From Agrococcus beijingensis (GTDB lineage Bacteria; Actinomycetota; Actinomycetes; Actinomycetales; Microbacteriaceae), in contig NZ_CP132360.1 in assembly GCF_030758955.1 (NCBI RefSeq), positions 1,155,627 to 1,219,626 on the forward strand: DNA of 64,000 nt, in the 5' to 3' direction. The position numbers and the translations under genes were made by a program. The notes beneath the pieces are model-generated. The model searched no databases. It was given only the letters and a program-made list of their open reading frames with translations, and was not told where the DNA came from. Of the stretch, positions 1 through 8,877 are shown piece after piece (positions within the stretch are counted from its first letter, which is position 1; each line of letters opens with the position of its first letter).

Positions 1-680
1 GCGCCCACAGAGGCGCGGATGAGGTGCGCGGGAGGCTGCACCTTGCCGGTCTCGGTGGCGATGTCGACGGTCTGCCCGACGAGCAGCGCGAAGTCGGTCA
101 GCGTGCCGGCAGCGGGCGAGGCGATCTCGAAGGTGCGCGCCGTGGGCGCACCGATGGTGCCGTCGGCGGAGGGCACCGCCGGGGTCTCGACCCGCACGGT
201 GTAGAGCACGTCGCCCGCGGCGACCTGGGCGCCGTCAACCGCGACCACGCGGGCGACGGTGCCGGCGCGGGTCGAGCGCACGGGCACCGCATCGACCGGA
301 GCGACGGCGCCGTCGATCGACACGGCGTTCTCGATCGAGCCTCGCTCGACGCCGATGAGCGGCTGCTCGAACGAGGCGCCGGGCAGCAGACCGCCGTCGT
401 CGACGGCCGCCTGCTGATCGGGGAAGAACGCGAGCTTCACGAGCGCGATCGCGATCGCGACGGCGACGATCAGCTTCAGCACCGGCAGCACCCAGGTGCG
501 CCAGGCGCCCGGGCCGCGGGCGGCCTTCTCGGCCTTCCGCAGCTGGGTGCGCTCGACCTGCTCGAGCCGCGCCTGCCGCTGCGCGGCGCGGCGCGCCTCC
601 CGCGGGGTCGCCGCATGCTGGGGCGCTGCCGGGAGCTCGGGCGCGTCGATCTGGGCGGTCTGATCCTGCTGCTCGGGCAC
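1..680 (-). CDS. HlyD/RND-type membrane-fusion (adaptor) protein, partial at left edge
   Basis: The frame is open from GTG 680 to base 1 (226 codons, no stop), so the C-terminus lies outside the window. The first ~60 residues are charged and Ala/Arg/Gln-rich, probably cytoplasmic; one membrane helix is at about residues 62-86. The following exported part has a barrel-sandwich (biotinyl-lipoyl-like) pattern at about 115-215, for example DGAQVAAGDVLYTV. That layout is typical of periplasmic-adaptor-like subunits of export pumps. GAGAGGA eight bases before GTG is a plausible ribosome binding site and decides the start. A partner transporter would lie to the left. The family is assigned from domain pattern only. 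Confidence 0.6.
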   Translation of the reverse strand, partial: MPEQQDQTAQIDAPELPAAPQHAATPREARRAAQRQARLEQVERTQLRKAEKAARGPGAWRTWVLPVLKLIVAVAIAIALVKLAFFPDQQAAVDDGGLLPGASFEQPLIGVERGSIENAVSIDGAVAPVDAVPVRSTRAGTVARVVAVDGAQVAAGDVLYTVRVETPAVPSADGTIGAPTARTFEIASPAAGTLTDFALLVGQTVDIATETGKVQPPAHLIRASVG

Positions 681-785
681 GGCGCTGGTCCTCTCGGAAG
701 GCGGGGCGCCGCGCGATGCGCATGCCCTCGCTCACACCGTAGGCGAGCCGCTCGGCAGAAGTCCTCCACCGCAAGGATGAGATCA

Positions 786-817
786 GCGCACCTCGGGGAC
801 GAGCCCTCGAGGTGCGC
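786..817 (-). terminator. hairpin downstream of rnj
   Basis: Perfect 10-bp inverted repeat GCGCACCTCG (786-795) / CGAGGTGCGC (808-817) starting about 19 bases after the rnj stop. The loop has further GGG/CCC pairing. No U-run follows, which is usual for high-GC actinobacterial terminators. Confidence 0.55.
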
Positions 818-835
818 CGATCGACGTCGGGAGGC

Positions 836-2509
836 CTACGCCTCGATGACCACCGGCACGATCATCGGACGACGGCGGATGCGGGTGCCCACCCAGCGCC
901 CGACCGTGCGACGCACGACCTGCTGGTACTGGTGCTGGTCGCGCACGCCCTGCTCGCCGGCCTCGGCGAGCGCCTTGACGATCTTCGGCCGGATCTCGTC
1001 GAAGACCTTGTCGTCCTCGGCGAATCCGCGCGCGTGGATCTCGGGGCCGACGATGACCTTGCCGGTCTGCGGCTCGAGCGCGATGAAGATCGAGATGAAG
1101 CCCTCCTCGGCGAGGATGCGGCGGTCCTTCAGGTCGGCCTCGTCGATGCGGCCGACCGACGAGCCGTCGACGTAGACGAAGCCGATCTCGAGCTGGCCGG
1201 CGACCGTGATCCGGTGATCCTTGAGGTCCCAGACGGTGCCGTTCTCGCCCACGTGGGCGCGCTCGCGCGGCACGCCGGTGTCGACCGCGAGCTGCGCGGC
1301 CGCGTGCAGGTGGCGGTACTCGCCGTGCACGGGGATGACGTTCGCGGGGCCGAGGATGTTGTAGCAGTAGAGCAGCTCGCCCGCCGACGCGTGGCCCGAG
1401 ACGTGCACCTTGGCGGAGCCCTTGTGCACGACCTTCGCGCCCAGCTGCATCAGGCCGTTGATGATGCGGAAGACGGCGTTCTCGTTGCCCGGGATCAGGC
1501 TCGAGGCGAGGATGATCGTGTCGTCCTCCCCCACCTCGATGCGGTGCTCGCCGTTCACGATGCGGCTGAGCACGGCCATCGGCTCGCCCTGCGAGCCGGT
1601 CGACATGAACACGACCTGGTTGCGCGGCAGGTTCTCGGCCCGCTTCTGGTCGATCACGACGCCGTCGGGCACCTTCAGGTAGCCGAGCTCTGCCGCGATG
1701 CCCATGTTGCGCACCATCGAGCGGCCCACGAACGCGACCTTGCGGCCGTTCTCGTGCGCGGCGTCGAGCACTTGCTGCACGCGGTGCACGTGGCTCGAGA
1801 ACGACGCGACCACGACGAGGCCGGTGGTCTTCGCGATGACCTGCGAGATGACGGGGCCGATCTCGCGCTCGGGAGCCGTGAACCCGGGGACGTCGGCGTT
1901 CGTGGAATCGACCAGGAACGCATCCACCCCCTCTTCACCCAGCCGGGCGAACGCCCGCAGGTCGGTGATGCGGTCGTCGAGCGGCAGCTGATCCATCTTG
2001 AAGTCACCGGTGTGCAGCACGAGGCCGGCCTTCGTGCGGATCGCGACCGCGAGCGCGTCGGGGATCGAGTGGTTGACGGCGATGTACTCGGTCTCGAACG
2101 GGCCGAGCTGCTCGACCTGCCCCTCCTTCACGGTGTGCGTGTAGGGGCGGATGCGGTGCTCCTTGAGCTTCGCCTCCACGAGCGCGAGCGTCAGCTGCGA
2201 GCCGAGCAGCGGGATGTCGGCCTTCAGTCGCAGCAGGTAGGGCACGGCGCCGATGTGATCCTCGTGGCCGTGCGTGAGCACGACGCCGACGACGTCGTCG
2301 AGGCGATCGCGGATCGGCCCGAAGTCGGGCAGGATCAGGTCGACGCCGGGCTGGTGCTCCTCGGGGAAGAGCACGCCGCAGTCGACGATGAGCAGCTTGC
2401 CGTCGAGCTCGTACACCGTCATGTTGCGGCCGACCTCGCCGAGGCCGCCGAGCGGGAAGATGCGGAGCGTGCCTGCCTCGAGCGGGGCAGGCTGGGTGAT
2501 GGCCGTCAA
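836..2509 (-). CDS. rnj: ribonuclease J
   Basis: Metallo-beta-lactamase/beta-CASP endo- and 5'-exoribonuclease that processes and degrades RNA in the cytoplasm. The zinc motif HGHEDH is at residues 80-85, followed by the beta-CASP part and C-terminal domain; 557 aa is the usual family length. I place the start at TTG 2509: AAGGAGG lies 5 bases upstream, and the protein then begins just before the conserved LRIFPLGGLGEVG. An ATG 24 codons upstream (2581) is in frame but lacks that site and would add a non-conserved tail. It lies 96 bases downstream of dapA on the same strand, the conserved dapA-rnj order of actinobacteria. Confidence 0.96.
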   Translation of the reverse strand: MTAITQPAPLEAGTLRIFPLGGLGEVGRNMTVYELDGKLLIVDCGVLFPEEHQPGVDLILPDFGPIRDRLDDVVGVVLTHGHEDHIGAVPYLLRLKADIPLLGSQLTLALVEAKLKEHRIRPYTHTVKEGQVEQLGPFETEYIAVNHSIPDALAVAIRTKAGLVLHTGDFKMDQLPLDDRITDLRAFARLGEEGVDAFLVDSTNADVPGFTAPEREIGPVISQVIAKTTGLVVVASFSSHVHRVQQVLDAAHENGRKVAFVGRSMVRNMGIAAELGYLKVPDGVVIDQKRAENLPRNQVVFMSTGSQGEPMAVLSRIVNGEHRIEVGEDDTIILASSLIPGNENAVFRIINGLMQLGAKVVHKGSAKVHVSGHASAGELLYCYNILGPANVIPVHGEYRHLHAAAQLAVDTGVPRERAHVGENGTVWDLKDHRITVAGQLEIGFVYVDGSSVGRIDEADLKDRRILAEEGFISIFIALEPQTGKVIVGPEIHARGFAEDDKVFDEIRPKIVKALAEAGEQGVRDQHQYQQVVRRTVGRWVGTRIRRRPMIVPVVIEA

Positions 2510-2572
2510 AGGGCCCTCCTTCGTATGCGGCCCGCCCGTGCCGTGCGGCGTGGGGCGAGCGGATGTGGTGGT

Positions 2573-2591
2573 TGCGCGCACCTCGCGCGCA
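2573..2591 (-). other. small hairpin between dapA and rnj
   Basis: Inverted repeat TGCGCGC (2573-2579) / GCGCGCA (2585-2591) with a 5-base loop, 15 bases after the dapA stop. It may attenuate or serve as a processing point between the two genes. Structure seen, role inferred. Confidence 0.3.
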
Positions 2592-2605
2592 GAGTGGTCT
2601 TGGGG

Positions 2606-3577
2606 TTACCTGGTGGTGCCGTGCACCTTCGGCAGGGCGCCGCCCGCGGCCGCGTTGCGGTCGGGGCGGAAGCGGCTCAGGTCGAGGCCGTCGACGCCCC
2701 GGACGAGCGCGAGCTCGTCCTCGATGAGGGCCGCCTCGGCGTCCTCGGGGCCGACGAGCGGCAGGCGCACGCGCGGGCTGCCGATGCGGCCGAGGCCGTG
2801 CAGCACGTACTTCGCCGCCACCGTGCCGGGCACGTGCGTCATGACGGCCCGCACGAGCGGCTCGAGCGCCTGGTGCTGCTCCTGCGCGGTGTGCAGGTCG
2901 CCGGCGTTCACGGCGTCGATGATGGTGCGGTAGGGGCGCGGGGCGATGTTCGCCGTCACGCCGATGAGCCCCGACGCGCCGATCGCCAGGTGCGGGAGCA
3001 CGTTGGCGTCGTCGCCGGAGAAGTAGAGCAGGTCGGTCTGGTTGAGCACGCGGCTCACCTCGGCGAAGTCGCCCTTGGCGTCCTTCACGGCGAGGATGTT
3101 CGGGTGCTTCGCGGCGCGCAGCAGCGTCTCGAAGCGGATCGGGATGCCGGAGCGGCCCGGGATGTCGTACAGGATGACCGGCAGGTCGGTGGCGCCGGCG
3201 ATCATGCGGAAGTGCGTGAGCACGCCCGACTGCGTCGGCTTGTTGTAGTACGGCGTGACGATCATGATGCCGTCGGCGCCGGCCTGCTCGGCCTTGCGCG
3301 AGAGGTCCATGGCGTGCGCGGTCTCGTTGGATCCGCCGCCCTGGATGATCTTCGCGCGATCGCCCGCGACGGCCTTCGCCACCTCGACGAGCTTGATCTT
3401 CTCGGGGTCGGTGAGCGTCGACGTCTCGCCGGTGGTGCCCGAGACGACGATGCCGTCGGCACCGTGCGTCACGACGTCGTCGATCAGCCGCTCGACGTCG
3501 TCCCAGTCGACCTCGCCGTCGGCGCCCATCGGGGTGACGAGCGCGACGAGGACCTGGCCGAAGGGATTGTCTGTCAC
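2606..3577 (-). CDS. dapA: 4-hydroxy-tetrahydrodipicolinate synthase
   Basis: Condenses pyruvate with aspartate semialdehyde, the first committed step to diaminopimelate and lysine. TIM-barrel protein of 323 aa, close to the usual ~300. Visible landmarks are SGTTGE (46-51), Tyr137 in ILYDIPGRS and the Schiff-base Lys165 in AVKDAKGD. The start is GTG 3577: the purine-rich GGAGG is only one base away, too close to act as a Shine-Dalgarno, but TACCCT six bases upstream fits a leaderless promoter. It is separated from thyA and dapB, with which it is often contiguous, by dfrA and a cell-wall protein gene. Confidence 0.96.
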   Translation of the reverse strand: MTDNPFGQVLVALVTPMGADGEVDWDDVERLIDDVVTHGADGIVVSGTTGETSTLTDPEKIKLVEVAKAVAGDRAKIIQGGGSNETAHAMDLSRKAEQAGADGIMIVTPYYNKPTQSGVLTHFRMIAGATDLPVILYDIPGRSGIPIRFETLLRAAKHPNILAVKDAKGDFAEVSRVLNQTDLLYFSGDDANVLPHLAIGASGLIGVTANIAPRPYRTIIDAVNAGDLHTAQEQHQALEPLVRAVMTHVPGTVAAKYVLHGLGRIGSPRVRLPLVGPEDAEAALIEDELALVRGVDGLDLSRFRPDRNAAAGGALPKVHGTTR

Positions 3578-3583
3578 GCCTCC

Positions 3584-3589
3584 AGGGTA
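3584..3589 (-). promoter_or_regulatory. -10 box of dapA (leaderless type)
   Basis: TACCCT on the minus strand, then 6 bases (GGAGGC), then GTG 3577. No clear -35 element. Confidence 0.5.
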
Positions 3590-3684
3590 TCGCGGCTGGC
3601 GAGCGCGCCCGCCGACCCGGCCGGACGCCCCGCTCGGCCCCCGAGCCGGGAGGCTGTCAGTGGTTCGAGGACGCGGCTCTGGCG

Positions 3685-3736
3685 CGTCACGGATGGCGGA
3701 CGAATCGGCGATCCGTCGCGAGAAGCGGACGCATCC
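3685..3736. repeat. mosaic intergenic repeat, copy 1
   Basis: In the 236-bp dfrA-dapA gap. Contains CGGATGGCGGA (3690-3700) and, on the minus strand, an 18-mer (3731-3714) that matches 17/18 with 56870-56887, where CGGATGGCGGA also recurs (56857-56867). The rest of 3578-3813 shows nothing recognisable. Confidence 0.4.
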
Positions 3737-3813
3737 TCCGCCTCTGGTGACCTCTCCGCGATCGGTGACGGGCGGTGTGCGCGCAGCCGCGCCCGGGCGA
3801 CGGCGCGCCCGGC

Positions 3814-4350
3814 TCAGCTGCGGCGCTCGAGCGTGCGGTAGGCGAATCGCAGACCGGTGGTGCTCTCGTGCCACCCCTCGGCCGGGTCGCGCGCGGTCTC
3901 GCGCCACGACGCATCCGCCCCCGTCCTGTCGTCGTGCCCCTGGTCGCCGACGTCGGGGGCCGTGGTGTCGCCGGATGCGTCGAGGTCGATGTCGGTGATC
4001 TCGAGTCGGTCGGCGAGGTCGATGGCGTCGCGGTAGACGCGCCCGCCGCCGATGATCCACACCTCGTCGTCGATCGCGCGCGCGGCCGCGAGCGCCTCGC
4101 CGAGGCTGCCGACCGTGGTGGCGCCGGCGGCGACATAGTCGCGGTCGCGGGTGATGACGATGTTGGTGCGGCCGGGCAGCGGGCGGAACCGCGGCGGGAA
4201 CGACTCCCAGGTGCGGCGGCCCATGACGACCGGGTGGCCCATGGTGATGGCCTTGAAGCGGGCCATATCCTCCGGGAGGCTCCAGGGCATGTCGCCGGCC
4301 TCGCCGATGACGCCGCCGCGGGCCTGCGCCCAGATCATGCCGATGGTCAC
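3814..4350 (-). CDS. folA: dihydrofolate reductase
   Basis: NADPH-dependent reduction of dihydrofolate, regenerating the cofactor consumed by ThyA. The 178-aa protein shows IWAQARGGVIG near the N-terminus, MPWSLPEDMARFK, VMGRRTWESFP and the nucleotide-binding VWIIGGGRVYRDA. A hydrophilic Asp/Gly-rich insert of about 30 residues precedes the last strand. I use GTG 4350 because TACGGT stands six bases upstream. The ATG four codons in (4338) would cut the first beta strand. It lies between dapA and a divergent CWB2 gene; thyA is 1.7 kb away, so the usual thyA-dfrA pairing is interrupted. Confidence 0.95.
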   Translation of the reverse strand: MTIGMIWAQARGGVIGEAGDMPWSLPEDMARFKAITMGHPVVMGRRTWESFPPRFRPLPGRTNIVITRDRDYVAAGATTVGSLGEALAAARAIDDEVWIIGGGRVYRDAIDLADRLEITDIDLDASGDTTAPDVGDQGHDDRTGADASWRETARDPAEGWHESTTGLRFAYRTLERRS

Positions 4351-4356
4351 GAGGAC

Positions 4357-4362
4357 ACCGTA
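4357..4362 (-). promoter_or_regulatory. -10 box of folA (leaderless type)
   Basis: TACGGT on the minus strand, 6 bases before GTG 4350. It supports GTG over the internal ATG as the start. Confidence 0.5.
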
Positions 4363-4482
4363 CGCGAGCCGGTCGTGACCGAACCGTGATCTGCCGCGGC
4401 GTCGCGGCGCATCGGCGGCGCATAGGCTCGGCTGAGCAATCCTCCGCCGCATCGTCGCGGCGCTCCTCGAACGGACACCGCC

Positions 4483-6093
4483 ATGCGCCTGCCCCTCGCC
4501 CTGCTCGCGACCGCGAGCCTGCTCGCCGTCAGCCTGACCGCGTCGGCGGCCCCCGCTGCCGCGGTCGCCGTCTCGCGGATCGCCGGAGCGGATCGCTTCG
4601 CGACGAGCGTCGAGATCTCGCGTCAGACGCCGTCGCCCGGCGACGTGGTCTACCTCGCCTCGGGCCTGTCGTTCCCGGACGCGCTGGCAGCCGGGCCCGT
4701 GGCGGCCGCGGAGGGCGGGCACCTGCTGCTGACGCGGCCCGACGCGGTCGACCCCGTGGTGATGGAGCGGATCGCGGAGCTCTCGCCGAGCGAGATCGTG
4801 CTGGTGGGCTCGGCGGCGACCGTGCGCGACTCGGTGCGCGCGCAGCTCGCGACGGCGTTCCCCGCCACAGAGCTCACGCGCATCGGCGGCAGCGACCGCG
4901 TCGGCACGTCGCTGGAGCTGCTCGATCGGCTCGCCGAGAGCGGCCCGGTGAGAGCGGTCTGGGTGGTGTCGGGCTGGAGCTTCCCGGACGCGCTCATCGC
5001 CGCCTCGGTCGCCGGCGCGACGGGTGCTGGCATCGTGCTGGACTACCACGGGGCCGATCCGGCGAGCGCGCGTGCCTGGGCGGAGCGCCTGCAGCCGTAC
5101 GTGCAGGGCGTGCCGGTCTCCATCGCGGGCGGCGCTCCGTCGGTGAGCGACGAGGACGAGCTGCTGCTCGCCGAGCACGGCGCGGTCGACATCGTGCGCC
5201 ACGCGGGGATGGACCGCTACGACACCGCCCGCATCATCAACGACGCGTACCCGGTCGACCCCGGCGTGCGGAGCATGCTGGTCGCGACGGGTCAGAACTT
5301 CCCCGATGCGCTCGGCGGCGCGGTGCTCGCGGCCGCCACCGGCATGCCGCTCTACCTCTCGCCCAGCATGTGCCACTCGGGCGTCACCCCGATGCTCGCC
5401 GCCGAGGCCGCCGAGCGTGGGATCGGCACCGCCATCGGCCTCGGCAGCGCGGCGTCGGTCAGCGAGCTGGCGCTCTCGATGGGTGAGTGCCCCGTGCCGA
5501 ACGCGACGCAGGCGTCCTTCGCCGGCGTCTACGGCAGCTTCGACCCCGTGCAGGCCAGCGGCACCGGCGGCGCGATCATCGCGATGCCCCCGAACGCTCG
5601 CGTGGGCGCGGTGTCGACGTCGCAGCGTTCGCACGGCACGCTGCGCGCCTACACCGTCGGCGCCGACGGCTCCCCGATCGAGCTGGTCGCGGATCCCGAC
5701 ATGGTGACGCCCTCCGGGCACCAGGTGGGTCGGCGGGCGTTCGGGCTCGGCGGTGGCCCGCTGCCGACGCACCTCTACATCGAGACCGACGGTGACTGGA
5801 GCGTCACGATCCACGACATGCGGAGCGTGCCCGTGGGCGAGCCGGGACGGAGCGGCATGGGCGACGACGTGTGGCTCTTCCCCGGGGGCGTCCCGCACGT
5901 CAACTACTCCTACATGGGCGGATCGCCCGAGCGCGGCTTCGAGCTGACAGCGCGACCGCTCGGGTCGGGCGGCACCACGCTCGTCGCGGTGTCCGGCGCG
6001 GCGAGCGGTAGGGTCACTGCCCCGGCCGCTCCCGCCGTGATGACGGTGCGCTCGTCAGGCCAGTGGACATTGATCCACCTCAACCGGCCCTAG
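4483..6093 (+). CDS. secreted cell-wall-binding repeat 2 (CWB2) protein
   Basis: 536-aa exported protein. Residues 1-27 form a Sec signal peptide (hydrophobic core LALLATASLLAVSLTA, small residues before the likely cut). Three CWB2-type repeats follow at about 31-130, 131-237 and 238-335, opening with RIAGADRFATS, RIGGSDRVGTS and RHAGMDRYDTA and each carrying a FPDAL motif. CWB2 repeats are known to anchor proteins to wall polymers. Residues ~340-536 are a separate Gly-rich, beta-looking domain I do not recognise. There is no sorting signal or C-terminal membrane anchor. No Shine-Dalgarno is evident before ATG 4483; TAGGCT at 4421-4426 could give a ~50-base leader. It is inserted between thyA and folA. 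Confidence 0.85.
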   Translation: MRLPLALLATASLLAVSLTASAAPAAAVAVSRIAGADRFATSVEISRQTPSPGDVVYLASGLSFPDALAAGPVAAAEGGHLLLTRPDAVDPVVMERIAELSPSEIVLVGSAATVRDSVRAQLATAFPATELTRIGGSDRVGTSLELLDRLAESGPVRAVWVVSGWSFPDALIAASVAGATGAGIVLDYHGADPASARAWAERLQPYVQGVPVSIAGGAPSVSDEDELLLAEHGAVDIVRHAGMDRYDTARIINDAYPVDPGVRSMLVATGQNFPDALGGAVLAAATGMPLYLSPSMCHSGVTPMLAAEAAERGIGTAIGLGSAASVSELALSMGECPVPNATQASFAGVYGSFDPVQASGTGGAIIAMPPNARVGAVSTSQRSHGTLRAYTVGADGSPIELVADPDMVTPSGHQVGRRAFGLGGGPLPTHLYIETDGDWSVTIHDMRSVPVGEPGRSGMGDDVWLFPGGVPHVNYSYMGGSPERGFELTARPLGSGGTTLVAVSGAASGRVTAPAAPAVMTVRSSGQWTLIHLNRP

Positions 6094-6097
6094 CGCT

Positions 6098-6928
6098 TCA
6101 GACCGCGACCGGAGCCTTGATCGCCGGGTGGTGCTGGTAGCCGACGACCTCGAGGTCGTCGTACTCGACCTCGAAGACCGAGTCGCGGTGCGCCTTCAGG
6201 CGCAGCTGCGGCAGCGGGTAGGGCTCGCGCGTGAGCTGCTCGGTGACCTGCTCGACGTGGTTGTCGTAGATGTGGCAGTCGCCGCCGGTCCAGATGAAGT
6301 CGCCCACCTCGAGGCCCGTCTGCTCGGCGATGAGGTGCGTGAGCAGCGCGTAGCTGGCGATGTTGAACGGCACGCCGAGGAAGAGGTCGGCCGAGCGCTG
6401 GTAGAGCTGGCACGAGAGCCTGCCGTCGGCGACGTAGAACTGGAACATCGCGTGGCAGGGGGCGAGCGCCATCTCCGGGATGTCGGCCGGGTTCCAGGCC
6501 GAGACCATCAGCCTGCGCGAGTCGGGGTTGCGGCGGATCTCGTCGATCACCTGCTGGATCTGATCGATCGTGCCGCCGTCGGGGGTCGGCCACGAGCGCC
6601 ACTGCACCCCGTAGACCGGGCCGAGCTCACCATCCGCATCGGCCCATTCATCCCAGATCGACACGCCCCGCTCCTGCAGCCAGCGCACGTTGGAGTCGCC
6701 GCGCAGGAACCACAGCAGCTCGAGCGCGATCGACTTGAAGTGCACGCGCTTCGTGGTGATGAGCGGGAAGCCCTCCGAGAGGTCGTAGCGCAGCTGGCGG
6801 CCGAAGACCGAGCGCGTGCCGGTGCCGGTGCGGTCGCTCTTGTGCTCGCCGTTCGCGAGCACGTCGGCGAGCAGGGCCTCGTAGGGATGCGTCGTCGCGG
6901 GCTGGTTCGTCATGGGCTGGGTGGTCAT
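6098..6928 (-). CDS. thyA: thymidylate synthase
   Basis: Methylates dUMP to dTMP using methylene-tetrahydrofolate. The classical ThyA is 276 aa, with catalytic Cys158 in [12 protein letters not shown], the dUMP-binding [13 protein letters not shown] segment and [12 protein letters not shown] 6928 has AGGAGG seven bases upstream and overlaps the stop of the preceding gene (ATGA), so translation is coupled in the order dapB, 6925-7416, thyA. The stop lies 4 bases from that of the convergent CWB2 gene, with no terminator between them. Confidence 0.97.
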   Translation of the reverse strand: MTTQPMTNQPATTHPYEALLADVLANGEHKSDRTGTGTRSVFGRQLRYDLSEGFPLITTKRVHFKSIALELLWFLRGDSNVRWLQERGVSIWDEWADADGELGPVYGVQWRSWPTPDGGTIDQIQQVIDEIRRNPDSRRLMVSAWNPADIPEMALAPCHAMFQFYVADGRLSCQLYQRSADLFLGVPFNIASYALLTHLIAEQTGLEVGDFIWTGGDCHIYDNHVEQVTEQLTREPYPLPQLRLKAHRDSVFEVEYDDLEVVGYQHHPAIKAPVAV

Positions 6929-7416
6929 GGGCGGGCCTCCTGGGCTCCAGTCTGGCGCACCTTGCGCAGCTCGAGCGCGCGGCGGGCGGCCATGCGCGCG
7001 CGCTTGCGGTCGCGGGCCGCGTCGTAGGCCATCGAGAGCCGCAGCCACGACTGCCACGACTCCGGGTTGGCCTCGACGTCGGCCTTCGCGACCGGGAAGG
7101 CGGCGTCGGCGGACTGCTTGTCGGCGCGGCCCGAGGGGGTCGCAGGCAGTGGCGCGGGCATGCCGCCGCTCGCGTCGAGCTCGCGCACGGCGCGGTCGAG
7201 GCCGATGCCGAAGACCAGCTCGCGGGCGAGGGCCCAGCCGCCGACGAGCGTGAAGACGACGAGCCCCACGCCGACCGCGAGGCCGAGGGGTGTGCCCGTG
7301 AGGAGGAAGCCGACCGCGAGGCCGCCGGCGACCACGACGTACAGCGCGAGCGCCGCCGCCATCACGAGCGCGAGCGCGCGGGCCGTGCCGCTGCGCGCGG
7401 CGGCGCCACCGCTCAC
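6925..7416 (-). CDS. membrane protein of the dapB-thyA operon, unknown function
   Basis: 163 aa. Two membrane helices are predicted in the first ~65 residues ([19 protein letters not shown] and [19 protein letters not shown]). A cytoplasmic tail rich in Ala and Arg follows, including a TPR-like stretch ([28 protein letters not shown] split over helices). GTG 7416 overlaps the dapB stop (GTGA) and its own stop overlaps thyA (ATGA), a tight operon. I do not recognise a named family. Coupling to dapB and thyA says co-expression but not function. Confidence 0.7.
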   Translation of the reverse strand: MSGGAAARSGTARALALVMAAALALYVVVAGGLAVGFLLTGTPLGLAVGVGLVVFTLVGGWALARELVFGIGLDRAVRELDASGGMPAPLPATPSGRADKQSADAAFPVAKADVEANPESWQSWLRLSMAYDAARDRKRARMAARRALELRKVRQTGAQEARP

Positions 7417-8117
7417 GTCAGCCCCAGCAGGTCGCCGATGCCGACCGTCACGCCCGGCTGCGCCTCGGCGCGCAGCGACAGCAGGATGCCGGTCGCGTAC
7501 GAGTCGCTCGAGGTGGTGTCGTGGCGGATCGTCAGGGTCTCCCCCGTGCCCCCGAACACGACCTCCTGGCGGGCGACGACGCCCGGCAGCCGCAGCGCGT
7601 GCACCGGCACGCCGGCGATGATCGTGCCGCGGCCGGGCTCGTCGGGCGTCGCCGGGCTGAAGCCCCGCACGGCGCCGATGGCCTCGGCGGTGCGGGTGGC
7701 GGTGCCGCTGGGGGCGTCGCGCTTGCGGTCGTGGTGCGCCTCGACCACCTCGACGGCGGTGAAGTGGCGAGCGGCGATGGTCGCCAGGTGCGTCTCGAGC
7801 ACGCTGCCGAGCGAGAAGTTGGGGACGATGCGGATGCGCTCCGCGCCTCGGGCGCGCAGGGCCCCGATGCGCTCGTCGGTCCACCCGCTGGTGGCCACCA
7901 CGACGGGCACGCCCGCCTCGAGCGACTGGTCGACGAGCTGCTGGCTGGCGCCGAGCACGGTCGCGTCGAAGACCACGTCGAGCCCGGCGAGGTCGAGCCC
8001 CTCGCGCACGTCGAGCGCGACCGGCTCGAGATCGTCGGCCTCCTGCACGAGCCGCAGCGCGAGCGACCCGAGCCTGCCTGAGGAGCCTGCGATGCCTACG
8101 CGCCTGGTGCCTGCCAT
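7413..8117 (-). CDS. dapB: 4-hydroxy-tetrahydrodipicolinate reductase
   Basis: NAD(P)H-dependent reduction in the diaminopimelate/lysine pathway, using the DapA product. The dinucleotide site GSSGRLG is at residues 11-17; the catalytic/substrate region [15 protein letters not shown] is at about 127-140. It is 234 aa, slightly shorter than the common 245-270. ATG 8117 is chosen because TAGGCT is 7 bases upstream; a 21-codon upstream extension to ATG 8180 would run into the divergent GNAT gene. First gene of dapB, membrane protein, thyA. Confidence 0.95.
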   Translation of the reverse strand: MAGTRRVGIAGSSGRLGSLALRLVQEADDLEPVALDVREGLDLAGLDVVFDATVLGASQQLVDQSLEAGVPVVVATSGWTDERIGALRARGAERIRIVPNFSLGSVLETHLATIAARHFTAVEVVEAHHDRKRDAPSGTATRTAEAIGAVRGFSPATPDEPGRGTIIAGVPVHALRLPGVVARQEVVFGGTGETLTIRHDTTSSDSYATGILLSLRAEAQPGVTVGIGDLLGLT

Positions 8118-8124
8118 GCCCTCC

Positions 8125-8130
8125 AGCCTA
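8125..8130 (-). promoter_or_regulatory. -10 box of dapB (leaderless type)
   Basis: TAGGCT on the minus strand, 7 bases before ATG 8117. The divergent GNAT promoter is only 27 bp away. Confidence 0.5.
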
Positions 8131-8157
8131 CGGCGAAGCGGCGCGCCGACCCGCCCG

Positions 8158-8163
8158 TAGAGT
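8158..8163 (+). promoter_or_regulatory. -10 box of the GNAT gene (leaderless type)
   Basis: TAGAGT, 6 bases, GTG 8170. Confidence 0.5.
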
Positions 8164-8169
8164 GGCGGC

Positions 8170-8628
8170 GTGGCCATCACGATCGCTCTTGAAGACCCCG
8201 CCTCCGACCTCGCGCAGCGCCTGCTCGCCGCCTACTTCGGCGACCGCGCCATCACCTTCGTCGGCGGCGTCTACACGCCGAAGCCCGCCGACCCGTCGAC
8301 GCTGCGCGCCCCCGACGGCGCCTTCCTGATCGCGTGGGACGAGGACGAGGCGATCGGATGCGGTGCGCTGCGTCGCCTGGGACCGACGCGCTTCGAGGTC
8401 AAGCACCTCTACGTGACGCCCGTCGGCCGCGGCCGCGGCACGGGGGCGGCGCTGCTCGCCGCGCTCGAGGCGCGGGCGGCCGAGCTCGGCGCGACCGAGG
8501 TCGTGCTCGACACGAACAGCGCCCTGGAAGCGGCGAACCGTCTCTACACGACGCGCGGATACGCATCCATCGACCCGTACAACGACAACCCCAACGCGAC
8601 GACCTGGTTCCGCAAGGCGCTCGTCTGA
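8170..8628 (+). CDS. GNAT-family N-acetyltransferase
   Basis: 152-aa single-domain acyl-CoA transferase. The CoA pyrophosphate loop is GRGRGTG (86-92), preceded by the beta-4 strand FEVKHLYVTPVG and followed by LLAALEARAAELGATEVVLDTN and the C-terminal LYTTRGYASIDPYNDNP. Known members acetylate amines on small molecules or proteins; the substrate here cannot be told. Divergent from dapB with 52 bp between starts. Downstream lies the 20-bp tandem array. Confidence 0.9.
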   Translation: MAITIALEDPASDLAQRLLAAYFGDRAITFVGGVYTPKPADPSTLRAPDGAFLIAWDEDEAIGCGALRRLGPTRFEVKHLYVTPVGRGRGTGAALLAALEARAAELGATEVVLDTNSALEAANRLYTTRGYASIDPYNDNPNATTWFRKALV

Positions 8629-8630
8629 GG

Positions 8631-8870
8631 TCGCGCCGTTGGGACGCGGTCGCGCCACTCGGGCGCGGGAGGCGCCGCTCAGGTGCGGGAGCCGCCACTC
8701 ACCTGCCGGAGCCGCCACTCACATGCCGGAGCCGCCACTCACATCCCGGAGGCGCCACTCAGGTGCGGGAGGCGCCACTCAGGTGCGGGAGGCGCCACTC
8801 AGATGCGGGAGGCGCCACTCAGATGCGGGAGGCGCCGCTCAGGTGCGGGAGGCGCCAGCCAGGCGGGGAG
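8631..8870. repeat. 20-bp tandem repeat array, about 12 units
   Basis: Exact 20-base periodicity fills the space between the convergent GNAT and histidine-phosphatase genes. Consensus unit: ggcgccactcaggtgcggga (for example 8751-8770, 8771-8790). Units at 8691-8750 form a second subtype, gccgccactcacatgccgga. The outermost units (8631-8650, 8851-8870) are degenerate. GGCGCC at each junction is self-complementary. The period is not a multiple of three, so the array is not a protein repeat, and there are no unique spacers. Confidence 0.9.
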
Positions 8871-8877
8871 GGGCGGG

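Noticed and set aside
812..3841. Very long plus-strand open frame (1009 codons), and similar ones at 10986-13325, 37834-41823 and 42487-46035
   Set aside because: Antisense to rnj/dapA, pnp, infB/nusA and the symporter/phoX genes; low-complexity His/Arg/Asp/Val composition typical of shadows of GC3-rich genes.
8631..8870. CRISPR array
   Set aside because: The repeats are contiguous with no unique spacers, only 20 bp long, and no cas genes are present.
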